From assembly GCA_050084985.1 (NCBI GenBank), contig JBITNC010000002.1, forward strand, positions 37,262,001 to 37,326,000: a DNA stretch of 64,000 nt, given 5' to 3'. Positions 44,969 to 58,060 of the stretch are shown piece after piece. Numbering within the stretch: the stretch's first letter is position 1; every line of letters begins with the position of its first letter. The notes beneath the pieces are model-generated. The model saw only the letters and a list, made by a program, of their open reading frames with translations. It was not told the origin of the DNA and searched no databases. The DNA is from Nageia nagi. Taxonomy: Eukaryota > Pinophyta. Both the position numbers and the translations under genes were made by a program.

Positions 44969-46313
44969 TCACTAAAATTTGAAGGAAAAATACCTTAATC
45001 TAGGATACCAAATGATGAATTAGAGTGAACCAGGTGAAAATAAGAATATCAGGAGTTGAAATAGTCTTAACAATAAATAAGATTACTCAATAGAACAAGG
45101 AGCTATAAATATAATGTATTTTGATCTATGAAATAAGAAGAATCAAATGTAGAGCCTTTCAACTCTATTTAGATAGTAGACAATGATGATGTTAGCAACA
45201 AGTCAAAAGATCGATAAAGAGAAAATAACATAATTTGAGCAATGAAGCTAAGTGACATCAGTAGAATAGAAGTTGAAGCCTAGGAAGAGAATTGATAGAG
45301 GTAAGTTTGGTATAATAAGATCAATGACATTAGTTAAAGAAATTTTGATCAAAGGTGAGGTGAAATATACTACACATTGGGCAAAAAATGAGAATGATAT
45401 CACTAAGGACCTATGGAATATCAATAAAATAAAATAACATAAAGTTTTATATGAAAAATGTGATTCCATCAACTAAAGCTTGAATGTGATGTGGCAAGAT
45501 ATGAAAAAGCATCAATGAAGGCCTATGAAGTCCTACACAGTAGGAGAAATGGTGTGAAGTTACTAAGATATGAGAGAATGATGCTGATATTAATAAGATA
45601 ATATTTAAGCTAAGGCATAATGAAATACACCAAGTTTCTAGTGAGAAGGAGTAATGATATTAGCATGAGTTCAAGTAGTGATTGGTAAGGCATGAAAAAC
45701 ACCCAACAAGCAAAGAAAGCACTCAAGAATCTTAAATCACACATGGTATTAAAATTAAGGTTATATAATGGTTATCAAGGGGGAAGAATGAAAGATTCAA
45801 AGTGTGCAAGGAAGGAAATCAAGGTTTAAGAGTGATTCCACCAAGGAAAATCACAAGGATGAAGAGCTAAGTTAAAGACTTACATATTCAAACTTGTTTG
45901 AGATGTGAAATGGGCAACAAGGAAAAAAAACCATGAAAAAATCACAAAAAAAAATTTGATTAGTGCCCAATAACTAAAATTTGATATTAATGGTAGAAAA
46001 TACCTTATAATAACCTAAAAACATCTACAAGAAGAGCCAAATTCATACATAATTATTGTATACACATAAAAGAATGAAAAATGAAATTACAAAGCAAAAA
46101 ATGAATGCTTTATATTATTAGTGCATAAATTGGAAATATAACTTTTTAATAGAAGCATTCTATTATAATGGAAAAAAAAATCCCTATTTAGAGAAAAAAA
46201 AGTGGAGTGTTAGAGAATCTAGTAAGATCACTACTAGGAAAAGGCATATTTGCATTTTTATTTGTATCTTCAAACACAAAAAAATTGAAAATCGATGTTA
46301 ATTTGCTTCCTAC

Positions 46314-46729
46314 TGTTAGAATTTGTAATGAAATATGTGAATATCTAAACCCTTGAAATTCAATAACACTAAGGTATGTAGATACCTAAATGATTAATAA
46401 ATCTTTAATATTAACTGACTTACAAAGGAGTAAGTTGTAGTTGAGTTTGGTGGTACATTTAATGTAACCCTAACCTTAAACCTTGGTAAAGGAAGGTTAG
46501 GGAGTGTTCAACCTAAAAAGGCTTCTCATTAAATAATTAAGTTGAGTAAAAATCTACTTGTTGTAGAGAGAGCAGAGAATAGTTAGAGAGATAGATTGAG
46601 AATAAGAACTAGTTGGATGTACTCCAGGAGGAGGAACGCATTATATTGATTGTTTCTTGAGTGATTGTTATCTGTGTACACTGAGTTCTACTAAGCTAAG
46701 AGAATTGTTAATCTAGTTCAAATCTTCTA
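46314..46729 (+). repeat. Solo LTR of the Element I/II family
   Basis: Starts TGTTAGAATTTGTAATGAAATA like the Element I LTR and follows it to the end (TGTACTCCAGGAGGAGGAA, AAGCTAAGAGAATTGTTAATC) with many small deletions; 416 bp against 471. The target duplication CCTAC flanks it at 46309-46313 and 46730-46734. It reflects LTR-LTR recombination after an older insertion. Confidence 0.85.
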
Positions 46730-46884
46730 CCTACTACATTGACATGCATTATTTCAATTTTTTTTCAATATTTTTACTTTTTTCAATGCAAAAATCGATG
46801 CAAATTCTAATGTAAATTTTGACATAAATTCCAATGCAAAGTTTGTGTCACATTTCACTAACAAAAATTAAAATGCATTTTACA

Positions 46885-47200
46885 TGTCCATCAATCCACC
46901 AATCAATGGCTCACATTAATTTTGTCCCCATCCATACCAAAAGTGATTACCAATAGCCAAATACCCTCTCCTATCTATATATATCAACAAACCCTCCTAC
47001 AAGCCTCATATTTCATAGACTTTAGCTAATTTATTTCTTCTTTATATTCAAGGTTTTGATCATAGCTATGCATCCAAGGTAGAGAAGAAGCCCATTAAGA
47101 AAAAACTAGTGGCAGAGAAATTTCCAGTTGTAGAAAAGAAAAATCCTTCAAAGGTCGATAATAAATTGCCCAAAAAACATGCAATAAGAAATAAAAAATA
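46885..47200 (+). pseudogene. Captured histone H2B-like promoter and N-terminal fragment
   Basis: 47068-47200 reads, after a one-base loss next to the ATG, as a Lys-rich tail with EKKPIKKKLVAEKF and KVDNKLPKK, closely following the N-terminal tail of plant histone H2B (repeated EKKP, AEK and a KKLPK end). It stops at TAA before any histone fold. Upstream lie a CCAAT motif (46899-46903) and a TATA-like TATCTATATATAT (46972-46984), 84 bp before the ATG, as expected of a copied promoter. It is a transduplicated fragment in a CACTA element and cannot make a histone. H1-like or other Lys-rich tails are less likely because of the EKKP spacing. Confidence 0.65.
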
Positions 47201-48009
47201 AAATTAAACTATTTGTTGTATTATTTAAGGAAAATATATACAATAAATTCAAATTTTCAAAACTTGAACCACTAACCCCATTCCTGAATTGGTTTAATAG
47301 ACCAACTTCATTGTCCAAAGACATATTAAATAAGGAACTTTAAGATGCAGAGCAAATTACAGAAGTGGATAAACAATTGAGCAATTATTTTAATAAAAAT
47401 GATGTACCTTGCAAAGGTTGTAACTCTTGATCCTAATATCATGTTGAGCTCTTTTCTTTTTTTAAATGCATTTAAAAAATAATACAAAATTTAAATCAAA
47501 ATTCGATGTTAATTTTAAAAATTTGATGCAAAAAATTGACACAAATTCTAAAATCTAATGCAAATTCTAAAAATTTGATGTAAAACATAGAAACCTGATG
47601 CAAATATGACATAAAAAAAGGATGCAAAAAATGTTTTGTCAGTTACATCAAAATTTGTATCAATTTTTGGTAATAAAGGTTTAAAAAAATGCTTTATGTT
47701 TGGATGCAAATACATTATTTTCTAGTAGTGGATCTAATGGATCATAGTCTAATTAAAGAATGAGACAAAAAATAAAATATAGTCGTTATAGAAGGAATGA
47801 TATTTCATGATTATACTATTAAAGAAGATTGAAATGAAGAGAGGTTAGACATACAAGCATTAAAAGCTTAACTACATGCCTACATTGAAATTAAATATCG
47901 ATAGGTGAACCATGAAGAAATAATGATGATGTCAGTGAGGGAACACTATTGGGAAGTAGTCATTATCAAGAATGCATTCAAACCATGGAACATTGAATTC
48001 CTTCATTCT

Positions 48010-51000
48010 TCCCCTTAATATGAATGGGTTGAATTCTAATATTATTTTATATACCAAGGAATTAATCATTTTGCAATGATTTGGTGAATATGTCAGTAAG
48101 CTAGTCCTTATAGGGATAAAACTTGAATTCAAGGAATCCATCCTTCACCAAGTCTTTCATGGAATTATGGTGAATATCGATATGATTGCTCAAGATATGA
48201 AACAAAAGATTCTTAATCATGGGAATAGTGTTGATATTATCATCGTAGATGGGAATGGGTTGGTGGAGATCCATAACTAAGTTCTCAAAGAGAGAAACCA
48301 TCCAAATGGATTGAGTGTAAGTAGAGGAGGTAGCCATATATTCTACTTCAATAATGGAAAGAGAAACTATTTGTTGCTTCTTATTTCTCTAAGAGATAAG
48401 GGATTCACCAAAGAAGAAGGCATACCTTGAGGTGCTCTTTTGTTATATATACTATTAGCCCAATCAATATTAGTGTAGGATTCAAGATGCTTAGAGTCAA
48501 TAGCATTATACCATATACCAAACATTTTGGTGTTGGACACATACTAGAGAATTATTTTGGTTGCTTTCCAATGAGATTCATGTAGAGAGTGCACGAATTG
48601 GGCTACTATATTGAATACAAACATAATGTCAAGTTATGTACCTATGAGAGACATCATACTTCCAATAAGTGACATATATAATGTTGTATTAACCAAAGGA
48701 CTAGATCCCTCATTCATTAATTTGCAACCAACAATCGCTACAATACCAATTGGTTTACAATATTACAAAGAGAATTAGGTAACATGTCATTGATATACTT
48801 TTTTTTGAGTGATGAGGATGCCACTAAATGATTGTTGGACTTGAATATTAAGAAAATATTACATTTCACCAGGATCACTCATCTGAAACTCATTCACCAT
48901 GGGAGTCTTAAACTATTGTAGCATAGAAGAGGAAGTGTTATTGAAGATAATATCATCAATATACAAATAAATAATGATGAAGTTAGGTTCAAAGAGCTTG
49001 GAGTACAATGTAACTTCCATTGAATACATATAATAACCATTTTGATAGAAGTAGGTGTCAATCTAGGAGTACTAGGATGGTTGTGCTTGTTTGAGCCCAT
49101 AAAGAGCTTTTTGTTATCATGTACACTTTATCTTCATGTTGGATAATGGTGAATCCTTGAGGTTGATTCAAATACACTTATTCTTCTAATTTTCCATTGA
49201 AGAAGGCTAATTTGACATCCATTTAGTAAACTATAAGACTAAAATGGGATGCTATGGCCAAGGGATATTTGATTGTCTCTAATTGAACAATTGGAACAAA
49301 TATCTCTTCATAGTCCAAGACTTCTTGTTACACAAAGCCTTTAGCTACTAGTCATACTTTATACTTGGTAATATTGCCATTTGCATTATGTTGGATCTTG
49401 TAGATCCACTTAATTCTAATGAAATTCTTTTTCTTTAGAGGAAGGACAAGCTCTCAAGAGTCATTCTTTTGGATTTTCTCAATCTATATTCCATGGCCAA
49501 CTTTCAATCTTCATTGTCTATTGCATATTTGAAGATGGAAGGTTTAATAAGTGAGGATGACATCAAAGCATAGTTGGTGATATGATCATCCTCCTTGATT
49601 ATTAACTAGTGAAGTATTCATACAATATTTGAGTTTATGGATGATCCCATGTAAGTCTCCTCTTAGAAGAATTTAGATCCACTAATAAAGTGGGAGGCTA
49701 AGGGTGGTAAGGTTGCATTATCTTAGCTAACTCAATAGAAGTAAAGCCCTCAAACTCTATAATGATGTTAGATGCATATGATTCCTTTAAATATGCCCTC
49801 CTTTCATTAAAGATCACATCATGGCTGATATGTAGCTTACCAGTGACTAGATCATAGCACTTATAAGCTTTTGAATCAGCAGATTATCCCATAAAGCTAC
49901 ATATGATGGATTTATCATCTAACTTGTTCATGTTCTCCTTAAGAATGTGCACATAGTATGTGGAGCAAAATATCCTTAGGTGAGAGATACTTGGTTTCTT
50001 TTCAAACTAAGCCTCATAGGGTGATGAATCATGCATATAATTTTCATTGGGAAATAATTCAAATTATAGATAGCTATATGAATAATTTCCCCCCATGACT
50101 TGGTGTATATTCCCATCTCCTTTAGCATGCATTGGCCTATCTCAATGACTCCGATTCTTCCTCTTGGCTACATCATTTTGTTATCTAGTTATGTACTACC
50201 TCTTAATCCCATGTTTATTGTAGTATTCATTTAACTAATTGAAAGTGAATTTACCCCCTAATCAATCCAAAAATTCTTGATGTTATATTCAAACTACTTC
50301 TCTACCAATGCTTTGAATTTGATATAGTAACCAATATCATTATACTTTTCCTACAACAAATATAACTAATTCATTCATTAGTGATCTTAAGTAAAGATAA
50401 GCATATAGCTACACTTAGCCATGTTGGGAGTTTTCATGGGTTCACATAATTTAATGTGCACCAACACTAAAGGCTCCTTAGTGTAATGTTGGTGAGTGGA
50501 AAACTTATCTATGTGTTGTTTCCCAAATATGCAACTTTCACACATGGTATTGAAGGGATTAGAGAAGTTTGAAAAACTTCTCACAAATTTATGAAATCTA
50601 CATAATGAGTTGAAATTGATAAGTTCAAATATCTTATGCCACAACCAAGCTGAATTAAGAGTAGACTTCATGAGGTATTTAACAACTGCCAATGATATCT
50701 TAAGCATGTACATTTTATTCTAAAAAATGAGAATAGTAGTGACTAATTAGTGATTTGTCTCATTTTTAATGGTCCAATGCTTCTTCTTAAATACTACTAT
50801 ATAGTTATTCAAGAACATATAACCAATACTTAATATATTATTCTTCAGCCCCAAAATATACAATGTGTCATGCATATGCATGATCTTACTAGTATTTGCT
50901 TTAAAAGGAATAGAACCTCTATCAATGATACTAACTTGATTGTTATTGCCAAACTTGAATTGTTCAAAGATATTTTCTTTAAGTTATACAAATACGTTCT

Positions 51001-51893
51001 TGTTATATTGATTATGTGAATGGAACAACCACTATCTAGGTACCAAATTTGATCATTAATAGCTTAAAATTTATTGTGATTCGAAAAATTTGACTAACCA
51101 CTTCCTCTACCATGACTACCCTCTTCCTCTACCATGACTACCTTGTCCATGACCTCTACCACCACAACCTCTATTGCAATCTCTTAAAGAGAGTATGAAC
51201 TAGAAAAAGTAGAAGATTGATCATTTATTTTGATTTTTCCTTAGAATGCTTGATGAAGGTCCTTAAAGCGATATTTGATCCTATGCTTGTAGGTCTATAA
51301 GTTTCCAAGTAACTCAATAAGGGAGAGTTGATTTAAGTCCTTAGACTCCTCAATGGTAATGGTGATAGGATCAAAATTTCAAGGAAGGATTATGAGAACC
51401 TTCTCTACAATTTGGGTAACATTTATATCCTTAGCATGTGAATGAATGTTGTTGGCTAGATTTTGAACTTTGTTCATGAAGACATCAATGGACTCTTTAT
51501 TAGATAATTTAAGATATTCAAAATATTTTTAGATCATTTGTAGCTTGGAAACTCTAACATTAGAGGACCCTTTATAAGCACTCTCAAGCATATCCCAAGC
51601 ATCCTTAGTGACTTTGCATTTTGTAATATTAGGAAATATTGAAATATCTATCCTAGTATGTAATGAAAATAGGGCTTTGAATCCTTCTTTTGGGTTTCTA
51701 AAAGCTCTTTTTTATCATCAACTATGAGTAGCCCAAAGCCAATTGCATCTAATTCTATATAACCATGGGAGACTAGAGTTCATAGGTCTTGAGAGATGAT
51801 AAAAGTTCTCATTCTAATGCTCCAATACTTGAAGTGTTCATCATTGAACACATGAATCTGTAAATGCAAGGAATTTCCATTCTTTGGATCCAT
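48010..51893 (-). pseudogene. Element IV gag-pol, heavily decayed
   Basis: Starts MDPKNGNSLHLQIHVFNDEH (51893) with FKYWSIRMRTFI, a UBN2-type gag opening. Next is a GAG-pre-integrase and integrase start at 50713-50387 (SLCRFHKFVR, MCESCIFGKQHI, MLIFT). Integrase and RT follow in shifted pieces (about 50300-48800), then RNase H at 48400-48100 (QIVSLSIIEVEYMATSS, DIFTKSL). Dozens of stops and shifts. Domain order is that of Ty1/copia, but the protein differs from Elements I and II. Confidence 0.85.
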
Positions 51894-51928
51894 TTTAACA
51901 TAATAAATCATAATTATTTGATACCAAA

Positions 51929-53460
51929 TGAATATTTGAAGGTAAAGCACCTTAATCCAAGATATCAAATGATGAATTAAAGTGAACCATGTGAAAAATA
52001 GAAGTACTAAGATTTGAAATAGTCTCATTAGTAATAAGTTTTCTCAACATATAGAGGAGCCATAAATGTATTGTATTTTAGTTAGTGACTTAAGCAAAAT
52101 TAAAGGCATAAACTTCCAACTCTATTCTCGGTAGTAGATTATGATGACATTAGTAATAATAAGTCAAAGATTGATAGAGAGATAATAGCATAATCTGAGT
52201 GATATCATAAGAATAGAAGTTGAAGCTTAGAAAAAAAATCAAGAGAGCTAAGTCTCTTACAATGAGATCAATGTCATAAACTAAAGAAAGTTGAATCCAA
52301 GGTGAGGTAAAACATACTACATGTGATATGATAACTAAGAATGATCTTGTCCAAAGGACTAAATAACATTGATAAAATAAAACAACATAAAGTGTTGTAT
52401 GATATATGCAATGATGTTAACTTAATCTTGAACACAACATGGTAAGATATGAAAAAGCATTAGAGAAGGCTTGTGAAGTATGACATGATAGGATAAAGGG
52501 TGTGAAGGTGCTTTGGCCTAAGTGAATAATGATGAAATCTGCAAGATAATGTATGCACCAAGAAATAATGAAATACACTAAGTGCTAAGTGATAAGGAAA
52601 AATGACATAGACATGAGTTCAAGAAGGGATTGATAAGGCACAAAAAACACCCAATGAGTAAGCAAACCACTTGGGAAGCTTGAAACACACCTAATATTGA
52701 ATTTAAGGATATGAAATGACTATGAAGGGGTCAAACTTACAGATTCAAAGTTTGCAAGGAAGGAGATTGGGGTTTAAGAGTGATTCCACCAAGGAAAATC
52801 ATAAGGATGAAGAGCTAAGTTAAAGACTTACACATTCAAACTTGTTTGAGACCCGAAATGGGCAACATTAGAAAACCTTGATAATTAAAGAAATAAAGCA
52901 TAAAATAAGAATATGATTAATACCTAATAGCTAAAACAAAAATATTAACAATAGAAAATACATTATAATAACTTCAATATATATAAAAGGAGAGTCAAAT
53001 TCATACATAGTTGTTATATATGTATGAAAGAATGAAAAATGACTTTGTAGAGCAAAAAATGAATGCTTTATATTATCAATGCACAAATTGGCCACATAAA
53101 TTTATAATAGAAGCATTCTCTTACAATGGGAAATGAAGTCACTATTTATAGAAGCAACAATGGAGCATTTTAGACTCCAAGAAGATCTATCAGATCATAG
53201 TTTACTTAAAGAATTATAAAAAAACATAAATGTAGTATGATATAAGGAATGATCATCCATGATTCTAATACTCAAGAATATCAAAATGCAAATAGGTCAA
53301 ATTGTGAGCATTAAAATCTCAACTACATGCTTGCATCAAAAGTAAATATTAGTAAGTGAACAATTTAGAAATAATGATGATGTTGATGAGGGAACACTAT
53401 CAAGACATAGCCATTTTTGGGAATGAATTCAAACCATGGAACATTCAATTCTTTTACTCA
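51929..53460 (-). repeat. 5' LTR of Element IV
   Basis: About 1.5 kb, TG...CA ends. It matches 44969-48005 over its length, with the CACTA-interrupted site at about 53190 still intact. Confidence 0.8.
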
Positions 53461-54530
53461 TTCTATTAAAGTATTTACAACATGCATCCATTAGACTTGC
53501 ATGGTTGCAAGCAAGTAGAACAATATATAGATTATGTTGTTACTATTGATTCCTAAGTGCTTCATCAAGTCAAAGAGTTTAAGGGTATCTTTACCATATC
53601 CATGCATGCCCATTACAATGCTTAAAATTATATTTGCATCATGCACTTTGTCTAATAAAACACATGTATCCATTCTACGCAACCATACCTCCTTACCATT
53701 CATACCCCTCATATGCCCATCCTATAGTCATCATAATTTATGAGGTGCATCTCCCCATTATAGTCCATAAGCCTTTTGCATCTTCACAACCATAGAAAAA
53801 ATGTCTATCAGTAGTTAAATCCATAATATTCAATAAAAAAAACCATTTCCAACTACTCGTTAATGATTGTCTATACTACCTTTTAGAGCTCCTACAATTG
53901 CACTTATTGTAAAAGTGCTAACAAAGCTATAGATTTTGGTTTTATATCTCTTTTTTTGTTCATATCTTTTTTATTTATTTATAAAATCCATTTTTTTTTA
54001 TATCTTGTGATCATTTTGATCCATTAAACTATGTTTGCATCATGCATATTGTTATATAATTTATGGTCCTTTTGTATTCTTACACATTTTCCATACATGT
54101 CTATTAGGGCATTCAAAACCACAACATTCAATTGAAAAACATTTTTAACTACTCTTTGATGGATGTTAATACCTTATTTTAGAGCTTCCATGGTGGTACA
54201 TGTTGGAAGAATGTTGGAAAAGGTTATAGGGTCAAGATCTACTCTTTATAATTGCATTTACTTAAGAGTTTCCAAGGTCTTCTCAAAAAAGCCATTTTAT
54301 GCATATTCTATGATCATTGCAATTGATGATATTGCATTTCAATGAGGCATTTTGTCAAAAATTTTATGGGCTCTTTCAACATATCTATTTTTTGCATATC
54401 CTAAAATCATTGTAGTAACATGAAACTATGTCTGTATCATGCTTTTTGGTCAAAAAATTCATGTGGATTCTTTATAATTATAACACTAAATCCTCCTCCA
54501 ACATGTATATCACCCAAAACAAAAAATTAA
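53461..54530 (-). pseudogene. PPR pseudogene B, upstream piece
   Basis: The minus strand carries successive PPR units. From high to low coordinates these are MILGYAKNRYVERAHKIFDK (about 54420-54350); DPITFSNILPTCTTMEAL and then NVVVLNALIDMYGKC (about 54215-54065); MHDANIV; and VMGMHGYGKDTLKLFDLMKH (53640-53550), leading to ACCKYFNRM at the Element IV boundary. The order matches PLS-class PPR proteins near their C-terminus. Stops and shifts are frequent. The gene was split by Element IV; its continuation is at 44880-44968. Confidence 0.8.
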
Positions 54531-54869
54531 TCCCATTGCTACACAATAATTATTTTAATGAATAAAAATAAAATAAGAAGAAAATAAGGAAGGATTTTAT
54601 GTATTTTTCATGAAAAATATTTAACAATGGATATGTCATAACCAATGCCCTTACCAAATTTGCACAATCAACATTTCATTCCATAAATATAAAAATCCAA
54701 CCCACTCTGTATAAGCCATGATCCTTTTCCCATTATAAATAAGATCAAATCATACATGGTTTTGGCATTTTATGGTATTAAGGCCATATATTTATACCTC
54801 TATTAATAAATGATTTTGATTGTCTAGAGTGAAGAGGATTTCTTTCATGAAATGAAAGAAGTGAGGATT

Positions 54870-55330
54870 TTGAAGAATTTGGGGTGAGTTCTAATAAGCA
54901 TCATGACAATGGTGGAGGTATCAACATATCCTACATGGTGAAGAAGGTCAATAATACATGTATAATGATTCTTCCCATGAATAATTCAATAAGATTCACT
55001 CATGCTATTTGTATTTACAACCTTCATCCACTAGGCCTACATGCAAGTAAAACATATAAAAAAGGTTATAATCTTAGGGTTGGTTCCCAAGTGTTTCATT
55101 AGATGAAAGAGAGTTTAAGGGAATCCTTATGTATTCTTCCATATTTTGTATCAAATCACTCACAACCATAACATTCAATGAAAAACTATTTTCAACTACT
55201 CTTCAATGGATGTCCATGCCTTCTTTTACAGCTCCCATGGTGGCAAATGCTAGAATAAAGTTGGTTAAAGGATGCAAAGTATGGCCTTAGTTAGCCAAGA
55301 TGACCCTCATAACCTTCCTCTCCTCCCTCT
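54870..55330 (-). pseudogene. PPR pseudogene A
   Basis: Minus-strand motifs: MGAVKEGMDIH (about 55245-55210), NVMVVSDLI, LFHLMKHLGTNPKIITFF (about 55110-55050), VGLVDEGCKY (about 55040-55010), then SMSESY and HYTCIIDLL (about 54990-54950). This repeats the C-terminal series seen in pseudogene B, so A and B look like tandem paralogues on the same strand. Several stops, no start or end preserved. Confidence 0.78.
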
Positions 55331-56500
55331 TTTCTTCTCTCTTCAATGGAAACTTGAAAATGAAATGCAAAAGAGGTTTCAAGGATACGGTCAATTAGGA
55401 GGCACGAAAAGAATATCAATGCTTACTTTTTAAAAAAATTAAATTTATGTGGTTGTTTTAAATCTCCCCTTTATAATTTATGGATATGGTTAAAAAAACC
55501 CATAAAAATGACCACTAAAACTTAAAAAAGGAGAGGGTTTTAAACCATCCAAAAAAACTATCTCAAACCAACTACCCCCAAATCCATTTTTTGGTCTAGT
55601 GTCACTCCCCTTTGTTACCCTCATGGCCCATTCTCTCTTCCCTCCTCCCCAATTCACCATAACCATATAAGTTGTTTATTTAATTACTTCATATCCATCC
55701 TCCTCAATAGAATTGAAGTAGGAGTATGTGAATATTGAATAAGAAGAAATGTATAAGAAATTAAGTCCTCAAAAAGGTAAAATAACCTAAGAATCTATAA
55801 AGGACAAAGCCAGCCAAAAGAGGAAAATAATATAAATTAACATTAATACTAATAAATACACCTTTACACTCCTCAATCTTAGGAAATGACTAAGAAAAAT
55901 GCTTTATTCAATAAGGGTATATAAAAGATTCCAAGAAGTATTTTAGAAAACTCCTTTACCAGCTTAACAACTAGGAATAACTCAAACTCAAGGATAAAAT
56001 CTAGTGGAACTTAACTCAAAGCTAGAATAAATTATATTCATATTTATATCTAACAATATTGAGTATAAAACAAAATTAGAAATGGATGCTCTTTGGAAAT
56101 TCTTGATTGACAATAGAGGATCCAATCCTTCCAACTAAAAACAAATTTAAAGAATTTGGTGAATTTAACTAAGTTGGAAGATTGAATCAATTGAATTATG
56201 ATAACCTAAAAATGTTTGTTCTCAATTTTCAAGCATAAAAATCATTATTGCATTTTTAAAAACTAATTTGACACTATCATGAAAATAAATGTAACAAAAA
56301 CATTTAGCAAAGCATGATTGGTAATATGCAAAGCTACTTGATTGTTAGAGGATGAGGATCTCACCCTCTACAATCTTCGCCCACTATGAGCTTCACTTCC
56401 ATTTATATGATTGCAATATTTTCTTAATTCCATTTTGATTATTCAACTATTATAAAGATTTAATGTTAGAAGTTGGATTTGATCTTGTATGCTCCTAAAG
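55331..56500. other. AT-rich region, no recognised gene
   Basis: A short C-rich patch at about 55555-55660 and otherwise AT-rich DNA without a supported reading frame. Confidence 0.4.
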
Positions 56501-56559
56501 AAGTCTCTTTTCTCAAGAAGTAAAGGAGAATCATAAGCCGCTATTGAAGCCCATTACAT

Positions 56560-58060
56560 AAAATGATGGGAAGATCAACTTGGAAATATCAAAGGAAATT
56601 ATAGACCAAATGATGGAGAGGGTACACCTCAATTTGATCAAAAAAATTAGACAATGCAAGGTCAAACATAGATCTTATGTGGAGATTGGTGAAATTACAA
56701 TGGAAAATTAAAGACAGTTTAGAGGTGATTGCATTACCAAATGACTATATGATGTTCTATTTTGGAAATATAAAGGATAGAGGCTATATATTGAGAAACC
56801 CTTGGTTATTTGGAAAAAGAGGGTTATTTTTAGAGAAAGAGAGAACCTAAGTTTAATCCAAAGAAGGCTTAGATCATGTTGCCCCCAATATGGGTAACTC
56901 TTCCTAAATTATTTTTTGATATGTGGCATCAAAGAGTTTTCAAAAGTATTACAAATACATTTGAGAAGTTTGTTACCATAAATGAAGTTACAAAGGTATG
57001 ATTGAGTATGGTGGAAGCATGATTTTATGCCATGATTGAATTTGGAGTGAAGTTACCCAAAATCATCACATTGAATTTAGAAATTGGTAAATGGGAATAA
57101 GAAACATGGTATAAAAATAATAATTTTCTATGTCCCACTTGTAATCAAGTTGGTTATGATGTGTGATCTTTCCCCAAAATAATATCCATAGCTAATCTAG
57201 TTCATAAGGAATGGAGGCCAAAATAAACCTGATATGATTCAGAACCATTGGAAGAAGGCTAGACTCTTGAGGAAATGAAGAATAATTAAATGAATTATGG
57301 ATGAGTGATTGAACCTATGGGAAGGACCTAGGATTAAGACAAAGTTATTGCAAGTTTAGAATGCCAAGATGTTGAGTTAGCTCCAATAAAGATGAACTTG
57401 ACCATGATTATGTTATCGTAGTTAGTGAAAAATTAGAAGAATCAATTAAATTGGATCCTCTTGAGAGATCTATAGGAAATTTGGCTCTTACAAAAGATGA
57501 TCCAAAGATGCACGGGCATAAATATCTTGAGAATGAAGATTGGAAACAAGTTCCTAGAAGTTACCTTGGAAAGATAATAATACTTTGATGATACTCAAAT
57601 TCCTAAAGCTAATCAAAGAATACTATGAAGTTCCTATAAGAAATAAAATATAGGACAAATACATGCTGGGCAACCAAGCAAATGAGTGATTAGGGAAATT
57701 AAAACTATCAAGGAATTTTTTGATAGAAAAGAAGCAACATTTGATGGTTTTGGAAGAGGATTCCTCCTTAAAACTATGAAGAAATGAGTATTCTCTTAAA
57801 GGTGCTAATCTACATGCTATGGTTTTTGTAGCAAATTTACTCATGAAACTCCCTAATAGTGTGAAATAGGAAGCAAATTGGTGTCCAATGGTGTGTATGG
57901 GATACCATGTAGCATTTAGATTAAACAAATGTATAATATAAACAATGGTAGGATGTTGCCTAAACTATTTTACATTTATCATATTTTTAGATAGGTTAGG
58001 TTTCTATATAAAAATCCCTTTGCCAATTTTTGGTAAATAAATTTACCCTTACAAAAAAAA
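56560..58060 (+). pseudogene. LINE ORF1-like relic (DUF4283 and zinc knuckle) with poly(A) end
   Basis: The plus strand reads GYILRNPWLFGKRGLFLEKE (with minor decay), then APIWVTLPKLFFDMWHQRVF and NFLCPTCNQVGYDV. This is the order of the DUF4283 domain and CCHC knuckle found in ORF1 of plant L1-type LINEs, which binds template RNA. The knuckle has lost its His and last Cys positions. After 57240 the frame is lost. The relic plausibly ends at AATAAATTTACCCTTACAAAAAAAA (58037-58060), a typical LINE tail, implying loss of most of ORF2. Confidence 0.6.

Larger units (their letters stand above)
46229..47730. mobile_element. Non-autonomous CACTA element in the Element IV 3' LTR
   Basis: Termini CACTACTAGGAAAA and, at the other end, TTTTCTAGTAGTG form inverted repeats. 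A 3-bp target duplication GAT lies at 46226-46228 and 47731-47733. Removing the element restores alignment with the other Element IV LTR (AGATCTA..GATCATAG). Subterminal arms are full of short GATGCAAA and TTTGCATC-type motifs, as in CACTA elements. No transposase. Inside are a histone H2B-like fragment and a later solo LTR; without the LTR it is about 1.08 kb. Confidence 0.9.
44969..53460 (-). mobile_element. Element IV: old copia of a second lineage, with nested insertions
   Basis: Homologous LTRs flank a minus-strand copia gag-pol: the right (5') LTR at about 51929-53460 (1532 bp) and the left (3') LTR at about 44969-48005, stretched by a 1.5-kb CACTA insertion. A polypurine-like AAGGGGAAGAA lies at 48006-48016 and a TGGTATCA-type primer site at about 51919-51926. 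LTRs are about 1.5 kb, three times longer than in Elements I and II. Many stops and strong LTR divergence show that it is old. I could not confirm a target duplication; the left boundary is accurate to a few bases. Confidence 0.85.

Noticed and set aside
44969-53460. Perfect target duplication for Element IV
   Set aside because: The candidate pentamers at the two borders do not match after mutation, and the left border is uncertain by a few bases.
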